DNA of 7,528 nucleotides from Planctomycetaceae bacterium (GCA_005239585.1 SBBU01000151.1:1-7528), one strand, 5' to 3'. Counted from the stretch's first letter, positions 1-5,834 are shown. A program made the numbers and translations. Notes: a model not told the origin generated them from the letters alone.

Positions 1-2
1 AT

Positions 3-44
3 GCGTTGGAGAAAGAGGTGAGGGATTTCTGCAAGGTCAGTTAG
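3..44 (+). CDS. Possible C-terminal tail of an upstream gene (partial)
   Basis: From the left edge one frame stays open for 13 codons and ends at TAG (42-44), giving the tail ALEKEVRDFCKVS. The composition is protein-like, and the stop lies 11 bases before the next start, with the next gene's ribosome binding site overlapping it, as in a packed operon. A second frame (2-55) is also open, ends at TGA just before the next start and has a less natural composition. The VRDFCK ending faintly recalls the end of serine hydroxymethyltransferases, but 13 residues cannot identify a family. Confidence 0.35.
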   Translation, partial: ALEKEVRDFCKVS

Positions 45-50
45 AAGAGG
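43..50 (+). promoter_or_regulatory. Ribosome binding site that supports the TTG start at 56
   Basis: AGAAGAGG lies five bases before TTG at 56. Together with the lipoprotein signal that only appears when translation starts there, it favours TTG 56 over the later ATG at 116. Confidence 0.6.
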
Positions 51-55
51 CTTGA

Positions 56-445
56 TTGAAGTTTTTACTCTGCTCTGTTTGTTTTACTGCCCTCTCTGGG
101 TGTGTAGAAAGAGTTATGTCAATAAGGTCAGATCCCCCTGATGCATTTGTATTCGTTGATGGGAATAATGTAGGTAAAACGCCGCTTGAAACCAAGTTTA
201 CATGGTATGGAAAGGTGAACCTCGTTGTAGAAAAGCCGGGTTTTAAAACAATCGAGTCGATAAGCAATCTGCCAGTCTCGTGGTATCAGGTATTTCCACT
301 GAGTATTATTGTCGATGTCTTTGTCCCGTGGAATACCAAAGACAGGAGAGAGTTTAGCTTCAAACTTGAACCATATTCTGCGCCGCATGATATCGAGGAG
401 CTAAAAAAGGGAATGGATGATGCCAGAGACAAGGTACAAAAATAA
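56..445 (+). CDS. PEGA-domain lipoprotein
   Basis: A 129-residue protein, probably exported and lipid-anchored. The start is TTG. Residues 1-15 form a short lipoprotein signal (MKFLLCSVCFTALSG) and ALSGC places the lipidated cysteine at 16. Residues 22-66 match the PEGA pattern: SDPPDAFVFVDGNNVGKTPLE, then a Gly and a 'VEKPGFKTIE' strand. PEGA modules are surface beta domains with no known catalytic activity. The following WYQVFPL (77-83) and DRREFSFKLEP segments resemble PEGA lipoproteins I associate with planctomycetes. The charged tail (112-129) is probably helical. The last 29 bases overlap murD in another frame, so the two are probably co-transcribed and coupled. The function is unknown; an envelope-structural or sensing role is an inference. 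Confidence 0.85.
   Translation: MKFLLCSVCFTALSGCVERVMSIRSDPPDAFVFVDGNNVGKTPLETKFTWYGKVNLVVEKPGFKTIESISNLPVSWYQVFPLSIIVDVFVPWNTKDRREFSFKLEPYSAPHDIEELKKGMDDARDKVQK
407..412 (+). promoter_or_regulatory. Ribosome binding site for murD inside the preceding gene
   Basis: AAGGGA lies inside the lipoprotein gene, four bases before ATG 417 and seven before ATG 420. The second ATG has the more usual spacing, so murD may start three bases later than listed. Confidence 0.5.
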
Positions 446-1778
446 ACGAGTCCTGATAATGGGGCTCGGTCTCTTCAGAGGGGGCTTGGGCGCCACCAAG
501 TTCTTAATCAAAGAGGGAGCAAAGGTTAAAATAACTGACATTCGGGGTGAGGATCAACTACGCGAACCGCTTACAGAGCTTAATGGACTTTCTGTTGAGT
601 ACTCGCTTGGTGGTCATCGAGAAAAGGATTTCAAGTGGGCAGATATTGTCTTGGTCAATCCTGCTGTCCCTAAAGATTCCCCATGGCTCAGACTTGCGAA
701 AGAGATTGATACCGAGATGAATCTCTTCTTCAAACTGTGTAAATCGAAATTTATGGTGGGAATCACTGGGTCGAATGGCAAGACGACAACAACACTACTT
801 GCTGGCGAAATGTTAAGACGTTCCAAAGTGCGGGTCTATGTTGGTGGAAATGTTGGCGTATCCCTTCTTGAACGAGTGGATAAAATTAGACCAAGCGATA
901 TTGTAGTACTTGAATTATCAAGCTTTCAACTTGAGGATCTACACAGACTGGGACAAAGTCCGCAAGTTGCTTGTGTAACAAACATAACTCCAAACCATTT
1001 AGATCGGCATCGCTCGATGGATCTATATGTAGATGCGAAGAGTGCAATAGTTAAATATCAGGGGCCTGTTGATGTAAAGATCTTAAATTATAGGGATGAG
1101 ATAGTTAGAAGCTTTGCAAAACTGTCTCAATCGCAAACAGTTTACTTTGGGGGAAAAGATATTTGCAGAAAAGGGGATCGGATCATTATAGATTCTTTCA
1201 ATTTGGATATTTCAGGGAGAAAACTCAAGGGTGATTTTAATGTCGAAAACATAATGGCTGCAAGCGCTATATGTTATTGGATGGCTGAAAAAATCGGATG
1301 GAAAGATTGGAGGAGAGATGCCGAGAGGGTGATTAGTGCATTCAAGGGGCCTGAGCATAGACTTGAGTTTGTGTGCAGAACTCAAGGTGTCGCTTTTTAC
1401 AACGATTCTATTGCTACTAATCCCGACGCAGTCATCAAGGCTATAAAGGTTCTCGGTAAGAACATCCATCTTATTGCGGGTGGCTTGAACAAGAATCTTT
1501 CATTTGATGGATTAGCAAGAGTTATTCCTAACCACGTAAAGGGGCTCTACCTTCTAGGGAAGTCTAAGCACGAGTTAGAGGCATCGGCCAAGGCACAAAA
1601 AAGGCATCCTCCGCTCGAGTTGTTTAGTAGTCTTGAAGAGGCTGTTAGAACTGCCTATATGAGGGCTAAATCTGGCGATATCGTCCTTCTGTCGCCAGCC
1701 TGTGCCAGTTTTGATATGTTCAGAAACTTTGAGGAGAGGGGCAGGCTCTTTAAAGATATCGTAAAAAGCTTAAAATAG
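417..1778 (+). CDS. murD: UDP-N-acetylmuramoylalanine--D-glutamate ligase
   Basis: A cytoplasmic ATP-dependent ligase that adds D-glutamate to UDP-MurNAc-L-Ala in peptidoglycan precursor synthesis. At 453 residues it has the full family length. The N-terminal Rossmann part has GLGLFRGGLGATKFL (17-31), a Gly-rich variant of the usual loop. The central domain has the ATP loop GITGSNGKTTTT (115-126), LELSSFQLE (165-173) and NITPNHLDRH (189-198). Lys208 (YVDAKSA) is the likely carbamylated lysine. The C-terminal domain has GPEHRLEFV (311-319), NDSIATNPDA (329-338) and SPACASFDMFRNFEERGRLF (426-445). The motif is DSIATN where E. coli has DSKATN, so the lysine studied there (Lys319) is Ile332 here. 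I recall this variant from other phyla, so the enzyme is probably active. Its neighbours are not the usual division and cell wall cluster genes. Confidence 0.97.
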   Translation: MMPETRYKNKRVLIMGLGLFRGGLGATKFLIKEGAKVKITDIRGEDQLREPLTELNGLSVEYSLGGHREKDFKWADIVLVNPAVPKDSPWLRLAKEIDTEMNLFFKLCKSKFMVGITGSNGKTTTTLLAGEMLRRSKVRVYVGGNVGVSLLERVDKIRPSDIVVLELSSFQLEDLHRLGQSPQVACVTNITPNHLDRHRSMDLYVDAKSAIVKYQGPVDVKILNYRDEIVRSFAKLSQSQTVYFGGKDICRKGDRIIIDSFNLDISGRKLKGDFNVENIMAASAICYWMAEKIGWKDWRRDAERVISAFKGPEHRLEFVCRTQGVAFYNDSIATNPDAVIKAIKVLGKNIHLIAGGLNKNLSFDGLARVIPNHVKGLYLLGKSKHELEASAKAQKRHPPLELFSSLEEAVRTAYMRAKSGDIVLLSPACASFDMFRNFEERGRLFKDIVKSLK

Positions 1779-1791
1779 ATCGTCTAACATT

Positions 1792-1872
1792 ATGGTGTTT
1801 AAGGAAGCTCACTTTGGCCTGCTAATTAGGTATGTGACTGGGGCGAAAAACTTTTTCAAGGGTGAAATATGA
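1792..1872 (+). CDS. Possible 26-codon small ORF coupled to the next gene
   Basis: Between murD and the coiled-coil gene, an ATG at 1792 opens 26 codons (MVFKEAHFGLLIRYVTGAKN, then FFKGEI). It ends at TGA 1870-1872, overlapping the next ATG as ATGA, the classic coupling arrangement. The peptide has a hydrophobic centre and basic residues. Against it: there is no clear ribosome binding site upstream, and an open run of this length can arise by chance. It may be a leader peptide or nothing. Confidence 0.2.
   Translation: MVFKEAHFGLLIRYVTGAKNFFKGEI
1858..1865 (+). promoter_or_regulatory. Ribosome binding site for the coiled-coil protein gene
   Basis: AAGGGTGA is close to the full anti-16S complement and ends three bases before ATG 1869. 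It fixes that start with fair confidence. Confidence 0.6.
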
Positions 1873-2885
1873 AAATCCTGTTACTCTCTCTCTTGCTACA
1901 GCCAGATGATTTGGCTAAGCTTCAGACAGAAAATGCAAAACTGAAGGATGACGTCACCAAACTTCACGCTGAAATAATCAGGTTACAAAGAGAGAAGGAT
2001 CTCCTGACCGATAGACTTTTGGTCAAAGCTGACGAAATAACCCGCCTTAAGCAGATGATAAAAGATCTCGAGCGAAAGCTGCTGGAAAAAAACACAAAAG
2101 AGAACCCCAATAACATTAAAGATATACCCGGTCCGGAAAAGCCAATTGTGGGCGAAGTTTTATCAGTCAACTCTACTTGGGGCTTTATCATAATCGACGC
2201 CGGCGAGAAGGAGGGCGTTGAAAAAGGTTTCAAATTTGAAATACTGCGCAACGATAAAAAAATCGCAGTGGCAGAGGTTGAGGAGTTGGTAGGAGAAAAG
2301 AAGGACAAAACAAAACTCAAGATAGTGGAAGGGAGCTGGGGCGATGTAAAAGTTAAGGATAAGGCAGTTGCGATGAGAAAAGTTTCAAAGCTGCCAGACA
2401 AACCCCCAAAACAGACAAAATTCAAAATCACGGGAGTGGCGGGAGATAGCTTTACTATAAATGGCGGTTGGGAAGATCTGCTGAAAGAAGGGGATTCTGT
2501 TTATATCTTCAGAAACGACAAGGTTCTAGCAAGAGGAAAACTGACAAAGGTTGATAGATTGGATTCGGAGGCGAAGCTGAATTCGGAAGACAAGAGTGCT
2601 AAGATAAAAGTAGATGATGATGCAGAGATAAGACGTGGTGTGCTTGATGACAAGCTAGTCGGCAAGGTCCTTCATGTGTCAACTGATCGCGGGGTAATGG
2701 TTGATATTGGGACTTTAAACAAGGCACGTCCAGGTCAGAAATATGTCGTAAGACGAGATGGCAAGGAGGTTGCAAAAATTGTCCTCAAGGATGTTCAACA
2801 AGTCTTTTCCTATGGATCGCCTCTTGAAGGCTACACACTAGACGACGTAAAGGATAACGATATCGTCCAGCTTTACGAAGACTAG
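1869..2885 (+). CDS. Coiled-coil protein with three related beta modules
   Basis: A 338-residue protein of unknown function. Residues 1-10 (MKILLLSLLL) are hydrophobic but very short, with no clear signal peptidase site, so export is likely but unproven. Residues 13-75 are a charged coiled coil with heptad leucines (LAKLQTENAKLKDDVTKLH and onward). Three similar beta modules follow, at about 94-170, 184-256 and 263-335. Each has an opening strand (VGEVLSV, FKITGV, VGKVLHV), a hydrophobic strand, a G.......GD/GQ turn, a basic FEILRNDK/YIFRNDK/YVVRRDGK strand and a K-V strand. They resemble the FlgT C-terminal-like modules seen after coiled coils in planctomycete envelope proteins. The gene follows murD by 90 bases and may share its transcript. 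A self-assembling or peptidoglycan-linked structural role is a guess. Confidence 0.8.
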   Translation: MKILLLSLLLQPDDLAKLQTENAKLKDDVTKLHAEIIRLQREKDLLTDRLLVKADEITRLKQMIKDLERKLLEKNTKENPNNIKDIPGPEKPIVGEVLSVNSTWGFIIIDAGEKEGVEKGFKFEILRNDKKIAVAEVEELVGEKKDKTKLKIVEGSWGDVKVKDKAVAMRKVSKLPDKPPKQTKFKITGVAGDSFTINGGWEDLLKEGDSVYIFRNDKVLARGKLTKVDRLDSEAKLNSEDKSAKIKVDDDAEIRRGVLDDKLVGKVLHVSTDRGVMVDIGTLNKARPGQKYVVRRDGKEVAKIVLKDVQQVFSYGSPLEGYTLDDVKDNDIVQLYED

Positions 2886-2913
2886 AACATTCTACACTCT
2901 GAACGTGCCCAAG

Positions 2914-2940
2914 AGGTGGTCCGGACACTCATGGCCACCT
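2914..2940 (+). other. Hairpin downstream of the coiled-coil gene
   Basis: AGGTGG-T-CC pairs with GG-CCACCT, giving eight pairs with one bulged T and a loop of about ten bases, 29 bases after the stop. There is no following T run, so it is not a standard intrinsic terminator. It could protect the 3' end of the transcript or be chance. Confidence 0.3.
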
Positions 2941-2998
2941 ACAAGATGCAGGCTACTATGAACTGGAAAAAACTTTATTCACCTCCGCCGAATCCCCC

Positions 2999-3115
2999 GT
3001 AGCTTGCTGCTGACCGCCCTCTGGGCGAGCCTCCCGCTTTTGGCGAGGCTCGCCCCACAGGGGCGGCATGGCTAAAGCCGTGGTCCTTTTGGTACAGGAC
3101 AGAGCCCGTTGCTAC
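2999..3115. repeat. GC-rich palindromic element in the convergent gap
   Basis: The core is a perfect 11-base inverted repeat, GGGCGAGCCTC (3023-3033) and GAGGCTCGCCC (3045-3055), around an 11-base loop. Outer sequence extends it to arms 3014-3033 and 3045-3066 with small mismatches. A second hairpin follows: CATGGC-TAAA-GCCGTG (3067-3082, one G-T pair), then TCCTTTT. Short inverted ends GTAGC (2999-3003) and GCTAC (3111-3115) may bound the unit; the right one overlaps the stop codon of the minus-strand gene. It is much richer in G+C than its flanks. It looks like a REP-type or small non-coding mobile repeat. It could also help end both converging transcripts, although a long T run is missing on both sides. 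Confidence 0.5.
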
Positions 3116-4662
3116 TTTTTGTAGACGTAAAACTTGGATCGGGCGGTCCAGCCGGTCTCTTTATCCTTAAAATATATCGTATGATAACCGGCTACTTTTG
3201 GGGTGAATGAGCCTAGATAATTATGCTTCTTGTTACCCTGTGGAGTGAGAGTTAATTGTGACTCCTGGCCATCCGGATGGTTAATCGTTACGTTGATTCC
3301 CTTGAAGTCAGTGACTAGATCTTTACTTTTCAAGAACATTGCACTTATGGTAACTTCATCTCCATTCCTATATCTTGGCTTATTTGCCGTGATATTAAAG
3401 ATATACGCGTATGGAGAAACCCAATCCAGAGCCTTTTCCCAGAATGAATAATAGAGCGGCTCGTCGCCTCTTAACTTGCGCCACCTCCAAGTCTCATCAG
3501 TTGCAAGAAAAATGACCTTTCCTTTGCCAGCTGCCCAGCTTATGATAAGTGGTTCATCTCCAGGATTTGTAACCATCAAGACCTCTGTACCTTTTTTTAG
3601 TTTTTCCTTGCCATCTGCAATTTTTTTGTACCAATATATTGGCGGTCGTTCTTTCTCCCAAACCTGAATGCTATCCTCTGTAGAGAGCCATTGGTTTGGA
3701 TTTTTTGGGTCAACTTCAAGCACGAGAGGATGGGATTTACCATCTTTTGTTACCTTACAAGTCTTCTCCTTTTGAAAATCCTCCTTGTCAGGTTGCTTTA
3801 ATTTCGTATCGATTGAAAAGGGTAGTAGTTCTTCCAGGGGAGTATCTTTAAAGTTCTCTGGATTTGACTTGTCACCAGCGATAAATATTAAACCTCTTCC
3901 AAACTCCACGACAAATCTCTCAATAATTTTGAGTATTTTATCATTAGAGGAGGAGCGACTAAGTTTGTCTTTCTTGGGATCGATGTCACCGATTATGATC
4001 ACGTGAAACTCTAGCAGGTCTTCTAACTTGTCAGGAAAGAATTTAACCTCCTTGGATTCAACTACTGGTTTTGGTTGTCGCCACTCTGGGTCTGCACTGA
4101 GGAGTAGTCCCCAACCCAAGCGTATGCTATCCTTACTCAATGCCTTTGAAAGGTGTTGAAACTCAAACCTGGGACATGATTCTACATATAAAATCTTGTA
4201 AGATTTTGTATACTCGGGTTTGTTTCCGCTTTCAACGAGTTCTGTCTTTTTATCCTTATAACACTCAAGTGGCTTTTTTATCCTAATATTTAGTTCGTAG
4301 CCCTCATAAATCCCTTTTTGCACAGCTGCCTGGAGATAATCGGCCTTGATATCGTCGTCAAGGTGCTTGTCTAATTCCTTCTGTGCCTTTTCTCTTACCT
4401 CGAAATCATCATCATCTAGTCTCTTTAAAACCTCTTCGATTTTTATCCTTGTCTTATCATCAATTTTGAGAGGGTCTATTTTGTCCCATTGAACTCCCAT
4501 GCTAGGAGCAGGGTTGAGTGGTGAGCAAATAAGTAAAATTAGAAATTGACTGACGAGTGGATAACGTAAGAGCTGCTCAAAGAATGCGGAATGGTTCTTT
4601 CCCATACATTGCCTATTTAATATACGAATATCGACGTTTTCGTGTTTGATTAAAAAAATCAC
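3112..4662 (-). CDS. Exported amidotransferase-like fold protein with HEAT-like and Ig-like parts
   Basis: A 516-residue protein, probably acting outside the cytoplasm. The listed start is GTG, overlapping the sigma gene stop as GTGA. A hydrophobic stretch at 36-48 (LVSQFLILLIC) would be a signal or anchor. ATG at 4605 (residue 20), preceded by TAGG, gives a more typical signal peptide and may be the true start. Residues 68-113 are helical with the HEAT-like motif LDDDDFEVREKAQKELDKHL. Residues 155-390 resemble class I glutamine amidotransferase-like domains of planctomycete VWA/membrane proteins: KILYVESCPRFEFQHL, FHVIIIGDIDP, GRGLIFIAGD, TPLEELLPF and GKVIFLATDETWRWR. I see no clear catalytic Cys-His pair, so it probably binds rather than hydrolyses. 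Residues 425-516 form an Ig-like or macroglobulin-like beta domain. The usual VWA domain is absent. Co-transcription with the sigma gene suggests a sensing or target role. Confidence 0.75.
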   Translation of the reverse strand: MIFLIKHENVDIRILNRQCMGKNHSAFFEQLLRYPLVSQFLILLICSPLNPAPSMGVQWDKIDPLKIDDKTRIKIEEVLKRLDDDDFEVREKAQKELDKHLDDDIKADYLQAAVQKGIYEGYELNIRIKKPLECYKDKKTELVESGNKPEYTKSYKILYVESCPRFEFQHLSKALSKDSIRLGWGLLLSADPEWRQPKPVVESKEVKFFPDKLEDLLEFHVIIIGDIDPKKDKLSRSSSNDKILKIIERFVVEFGRGLIFIAGDKSNPENFKDTPLEELLPFSIDTKLKQPDKEDFQKEKTCKVTKDGKSHPLVLEVDPKNPNQWLSTEDSIQVWEKERPPIYWYKKIADGKEKLKKGTEVLMVTNPGDEPLIISWAAGKGKVIFLATDETWRWRKLRGDEPLYYSFWEKALDWVSPYAYIFNITANKPRYRNGDEVTISAMFLKSKDLVTDFKGINVTINHPDGQESQLTLTPQGNKKHNYLGSFTPKVAGYHTIYFKDKETGWTARSKFYVYKK

Positions 4663-5201
4663 GGCTGTGAAATTTGAGAGATGATTCCCTTTAACTTCTC
4701 GCGGGCGCGGGAAAGCAGTGCACCTACGGTATTCTGTGATACGTGCAAAAGCCTTGCCAGCTGATTGTAAGGAAGGCCTTTTTCGTAGAAAAGTTTGATC
4801 GCGAGTCTGTCACGCGGTTCAAGACGGGATATTGCCCCTGGTAGGATATCGATCAGTCTTTGAGATGGTTCTGGTTGAGCTAGTTCGGATATTAATCCAT
4901 CTAGGTTCATTATCTTGGCCGATTTTTGCCTTAGATGTTTAATGGTCTCGTTTGCGGCTATCACAGAGAGATATGTCTTTAGGCTAGATCGAAAACGGAA
5001 CTCTACAAGTGTCTTGCAATTATTATCAAGAATCTTGAGGAAGACTGATTGAGCCAGATCATCTGGATTCTCCCTTGAATTGTAATAGTGCAGTGTCCTG
5101 CAGACTGAATTGTAAATCTGCGGCATATATGCCTCTACCAAGTGGTTCAGGGCGGATTTGTCACTTGCCGCACATTTTTGTATAAGCTCGCGCTCATTCA
5201 T
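4659..5201 (-). CDS. ECF-type RNA polymerase sigma factor
   Basis: A 180-residue sigma70-family factor that directs RNA polymerase to a set of promoters, usually in response to an envelope or stress signal. Region 2 spans about 5-94: a helix ELIQKCAASDKSALNHLVEA, then the core-binding NPDDLAQSVFLKIL (45-58) and the -10 melting segment FRFRSSLKTYLSVIAANETIKHLR (68-91). Region 4 spans about 124-175: LEPRDRLAIKLFYEKGLPYNQ and the helix-turn-helix LARLLHVSQNTVGALLSRAR. There is no region 1.1 or region 3, as expected for ECF factors. The start is ATG; the upstream bases lack a strong ribosome binding site. No anti-sigma zinc-finger gene follows, as one often would. Instead the stop overlaps a large exported protein, and a kinase-fold gene diverges upstream; either could be the regulator. 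Confidence 0.93.
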   Translation of the reverse strand: MNERELIQKCAASDKSALNHLVEAYMPQIYNSVCRTLHYYNSRENPDDLAQSVFLKILDNNCKTLVEFRFRSSLKTYLSVIAANETIKHLRQKSAKIMNLDGLISELAQPEPSQRLIDILPGAISRLEPRDRLAIKLFYEKGLPYNQLARLLHVSQNTVGALLSRAREKLKGIISQISQP

Positions 5202-5218
5202 ATCTATTAGACGTCAAT

Positions 5219-5228
5219 ATTTGCAAAT
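5219..5228. promoter_or_regulatory. Perfect palindrome ATTTGCAAAT, possible operator
   Basis: A 10-base perfect palindrome lies 18 bases upstream of the sigma factor start, near the expected transcription start for a weak minus-strand -10 (TATAGA, 5235-5230). In AT-rich DNA such a sequence can arise by chance. Confidence 0.2.
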
Positions 5229-5260
5229 CTCTATATGATCGATTTTTGCATTTTTTATTC

Positions 5261-5288
5261 AACTTTCGTACCATTTCCGTCGTATAAA
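5261..5288 (+). promoter_or_regulatory. Candidate ECF-like or sigma70-like promoter for the ATPase-fold gene
   Basis: AAC (5261-5263) and CGTA (5281-5284) are separated by 17 bases, close to the AAC-N16/17-CGTA layout of several ECF promoters (for example B. subtilis SigW). TATAAA (5283-5288) overlaps and would also serve as a sigma70 -10. Either would start the RNA only a few bases before ATG 5298, giving an almost leaderless message; this fits the lack of a good ribosome binding site there. The match is short, so the call is tentative. Confidence 0.3.
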
Positions 5289-5297
5289 TAAATAGAG

Positions 5298-5702
5298 ATG
5301 ATAAAAGAGGTGCAGAAGAGCCAGGAAATTCAGCTGTCAGAATATGTCCCGGCAGTGCTTAGAAAGTCTTTAAAGGCGCTCTTTAAAGATGCTAATATAC
5401 CGGCTGAAAAGGCTAATCTTTTGATATTGGCTGTAGACGAGATTGTGACCTCTGTTGTAAACTATTCAAAATTTAAGGGATACACACATCCTATTACTCT
5501 GAGGCTTGATATCGACAGCATCAGGTTTAAGGCAGAGCTTGTAGACCCCATGACTGTATTCGAGTTTAAAGGGGATCTTGACCTCACAAAAGAGCGTCGA
5601 TACAAGCTCAGTTTCTTTCTCATACGACAGATCGTCGATGAGCTTCACTACAGCTACCAGCGCGGCTTTGAAAACAAGGTAGAGCTGGTCAAGTTCCTGT
5701 AA
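5298..5702 (+). CDS. RsbW/SpoIIAB-type ATPase-fold protein with degenerate ATP site
   Basis: A 134-residue cytoplasmic protein matching the HATPase_c_2 (anti-sigma kinase) fold in length and order. An N-terminal strand and helix (1-41) lead to the N-box helix LLILAVDEIVTSVVNYSK (41-58), the G1 region AELVDPMTVFEF (79-90) and a C-terminal helix FFLIRQIVDELHYSYQRG (106-123), which closely matches the 'LIRQ.vDEv.y' end of RsbW proteins. The final strand is KVELVKFL. Key nucleotide residues are changed. The N-box Asn four residues after Glu48 is Ser52. The G1 Asp-x-Gly is Asp83-Pro-Met85. The Gly-Leu-Gly of the G2 lid is Lys103-Leu-Ser105. ATP binding is therefore doubtful. Known relatives bind sigma factors or anti-sigma antagonists and phosphorylate the latter. 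Here a binding-only role is inferred, perhaps with the divergent sigma factor. Confidence 0.75.
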   Translation: MIKEVQKSQEIQLSEYVPAVLRKSLKALFKDANIPAEKANLLILAVDEIVTSVVNYSKFKGYTHPITLRLDIDSIRFKAELVDPMTVFEFKGDLDLTKERRYKLSFFLIRQIVDELHYSYQRGFENKVELVKFL

Positions 5703-5784
5703 CTGTCAGCACAGCCCTCAAGTCTATAAATAGCAGATACATATTTTGCTTTCTTATTTCTCAAGCGAGCGACTGAGCCCCTGT

Positions 5785-5812
5785 TTGAAACACACTAGAA
5801 TATAGTTACAAT
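5785..5812 (+). promoter_or_regulatory. Sigma70-like promoter for the beta-helix gene
   Basis: TTGAAA (5785-5790) and TACAAT (5807-5812) are separated by 16 bases, each one base off the consensus. Transcription would start near 5819, leaving a leader of about 16 bases. It lies in the 132-base gap (5703-5834), which otherwise holds only weak hairpins. Confidence 0.5.
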
Positions 5813-5834
5813 CAAGAAAGAAAATTTATTTTAC

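Noticed and set aside
1845..1857. GAAAAACTTTTTC inverted repeat before the coiled-coil gene
   Set aside because: The single-base centre leaves no room for a hairpin loop, and it sits next to a ribosome binding site; it is probably chance.
1964..2431. 155-codon minus-strand open frame opposite the coiled-coil gene
   Set aside because: Its product is low-complexity Ser/Phe/Leu, as expected from the reverse of a Lys/Glu-rich coding sequence. The plus strand has a convincing protein.
2886..3111. Intrinsic terminator shared by the two convergent genes
   Set aside because: Strong stems exist, but none is followed directly by a T run in either direction; the repeat-element reading fits better, though termination cannot be excluded.
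4519..4548. Lipobox in the exported protein (LLIC at residues 43-46)
   Set aside because: The residue before the cysteine is Ile rather than Gly, Ala or Ser, so lipidation is unlikely.
5732..5760. AGCA...TGCT followed by a T-rich stretch as a terminator after the kinase-fold gene
   Set aside because: The stem is only four firm base pairs with a mismatch, too weak to call.
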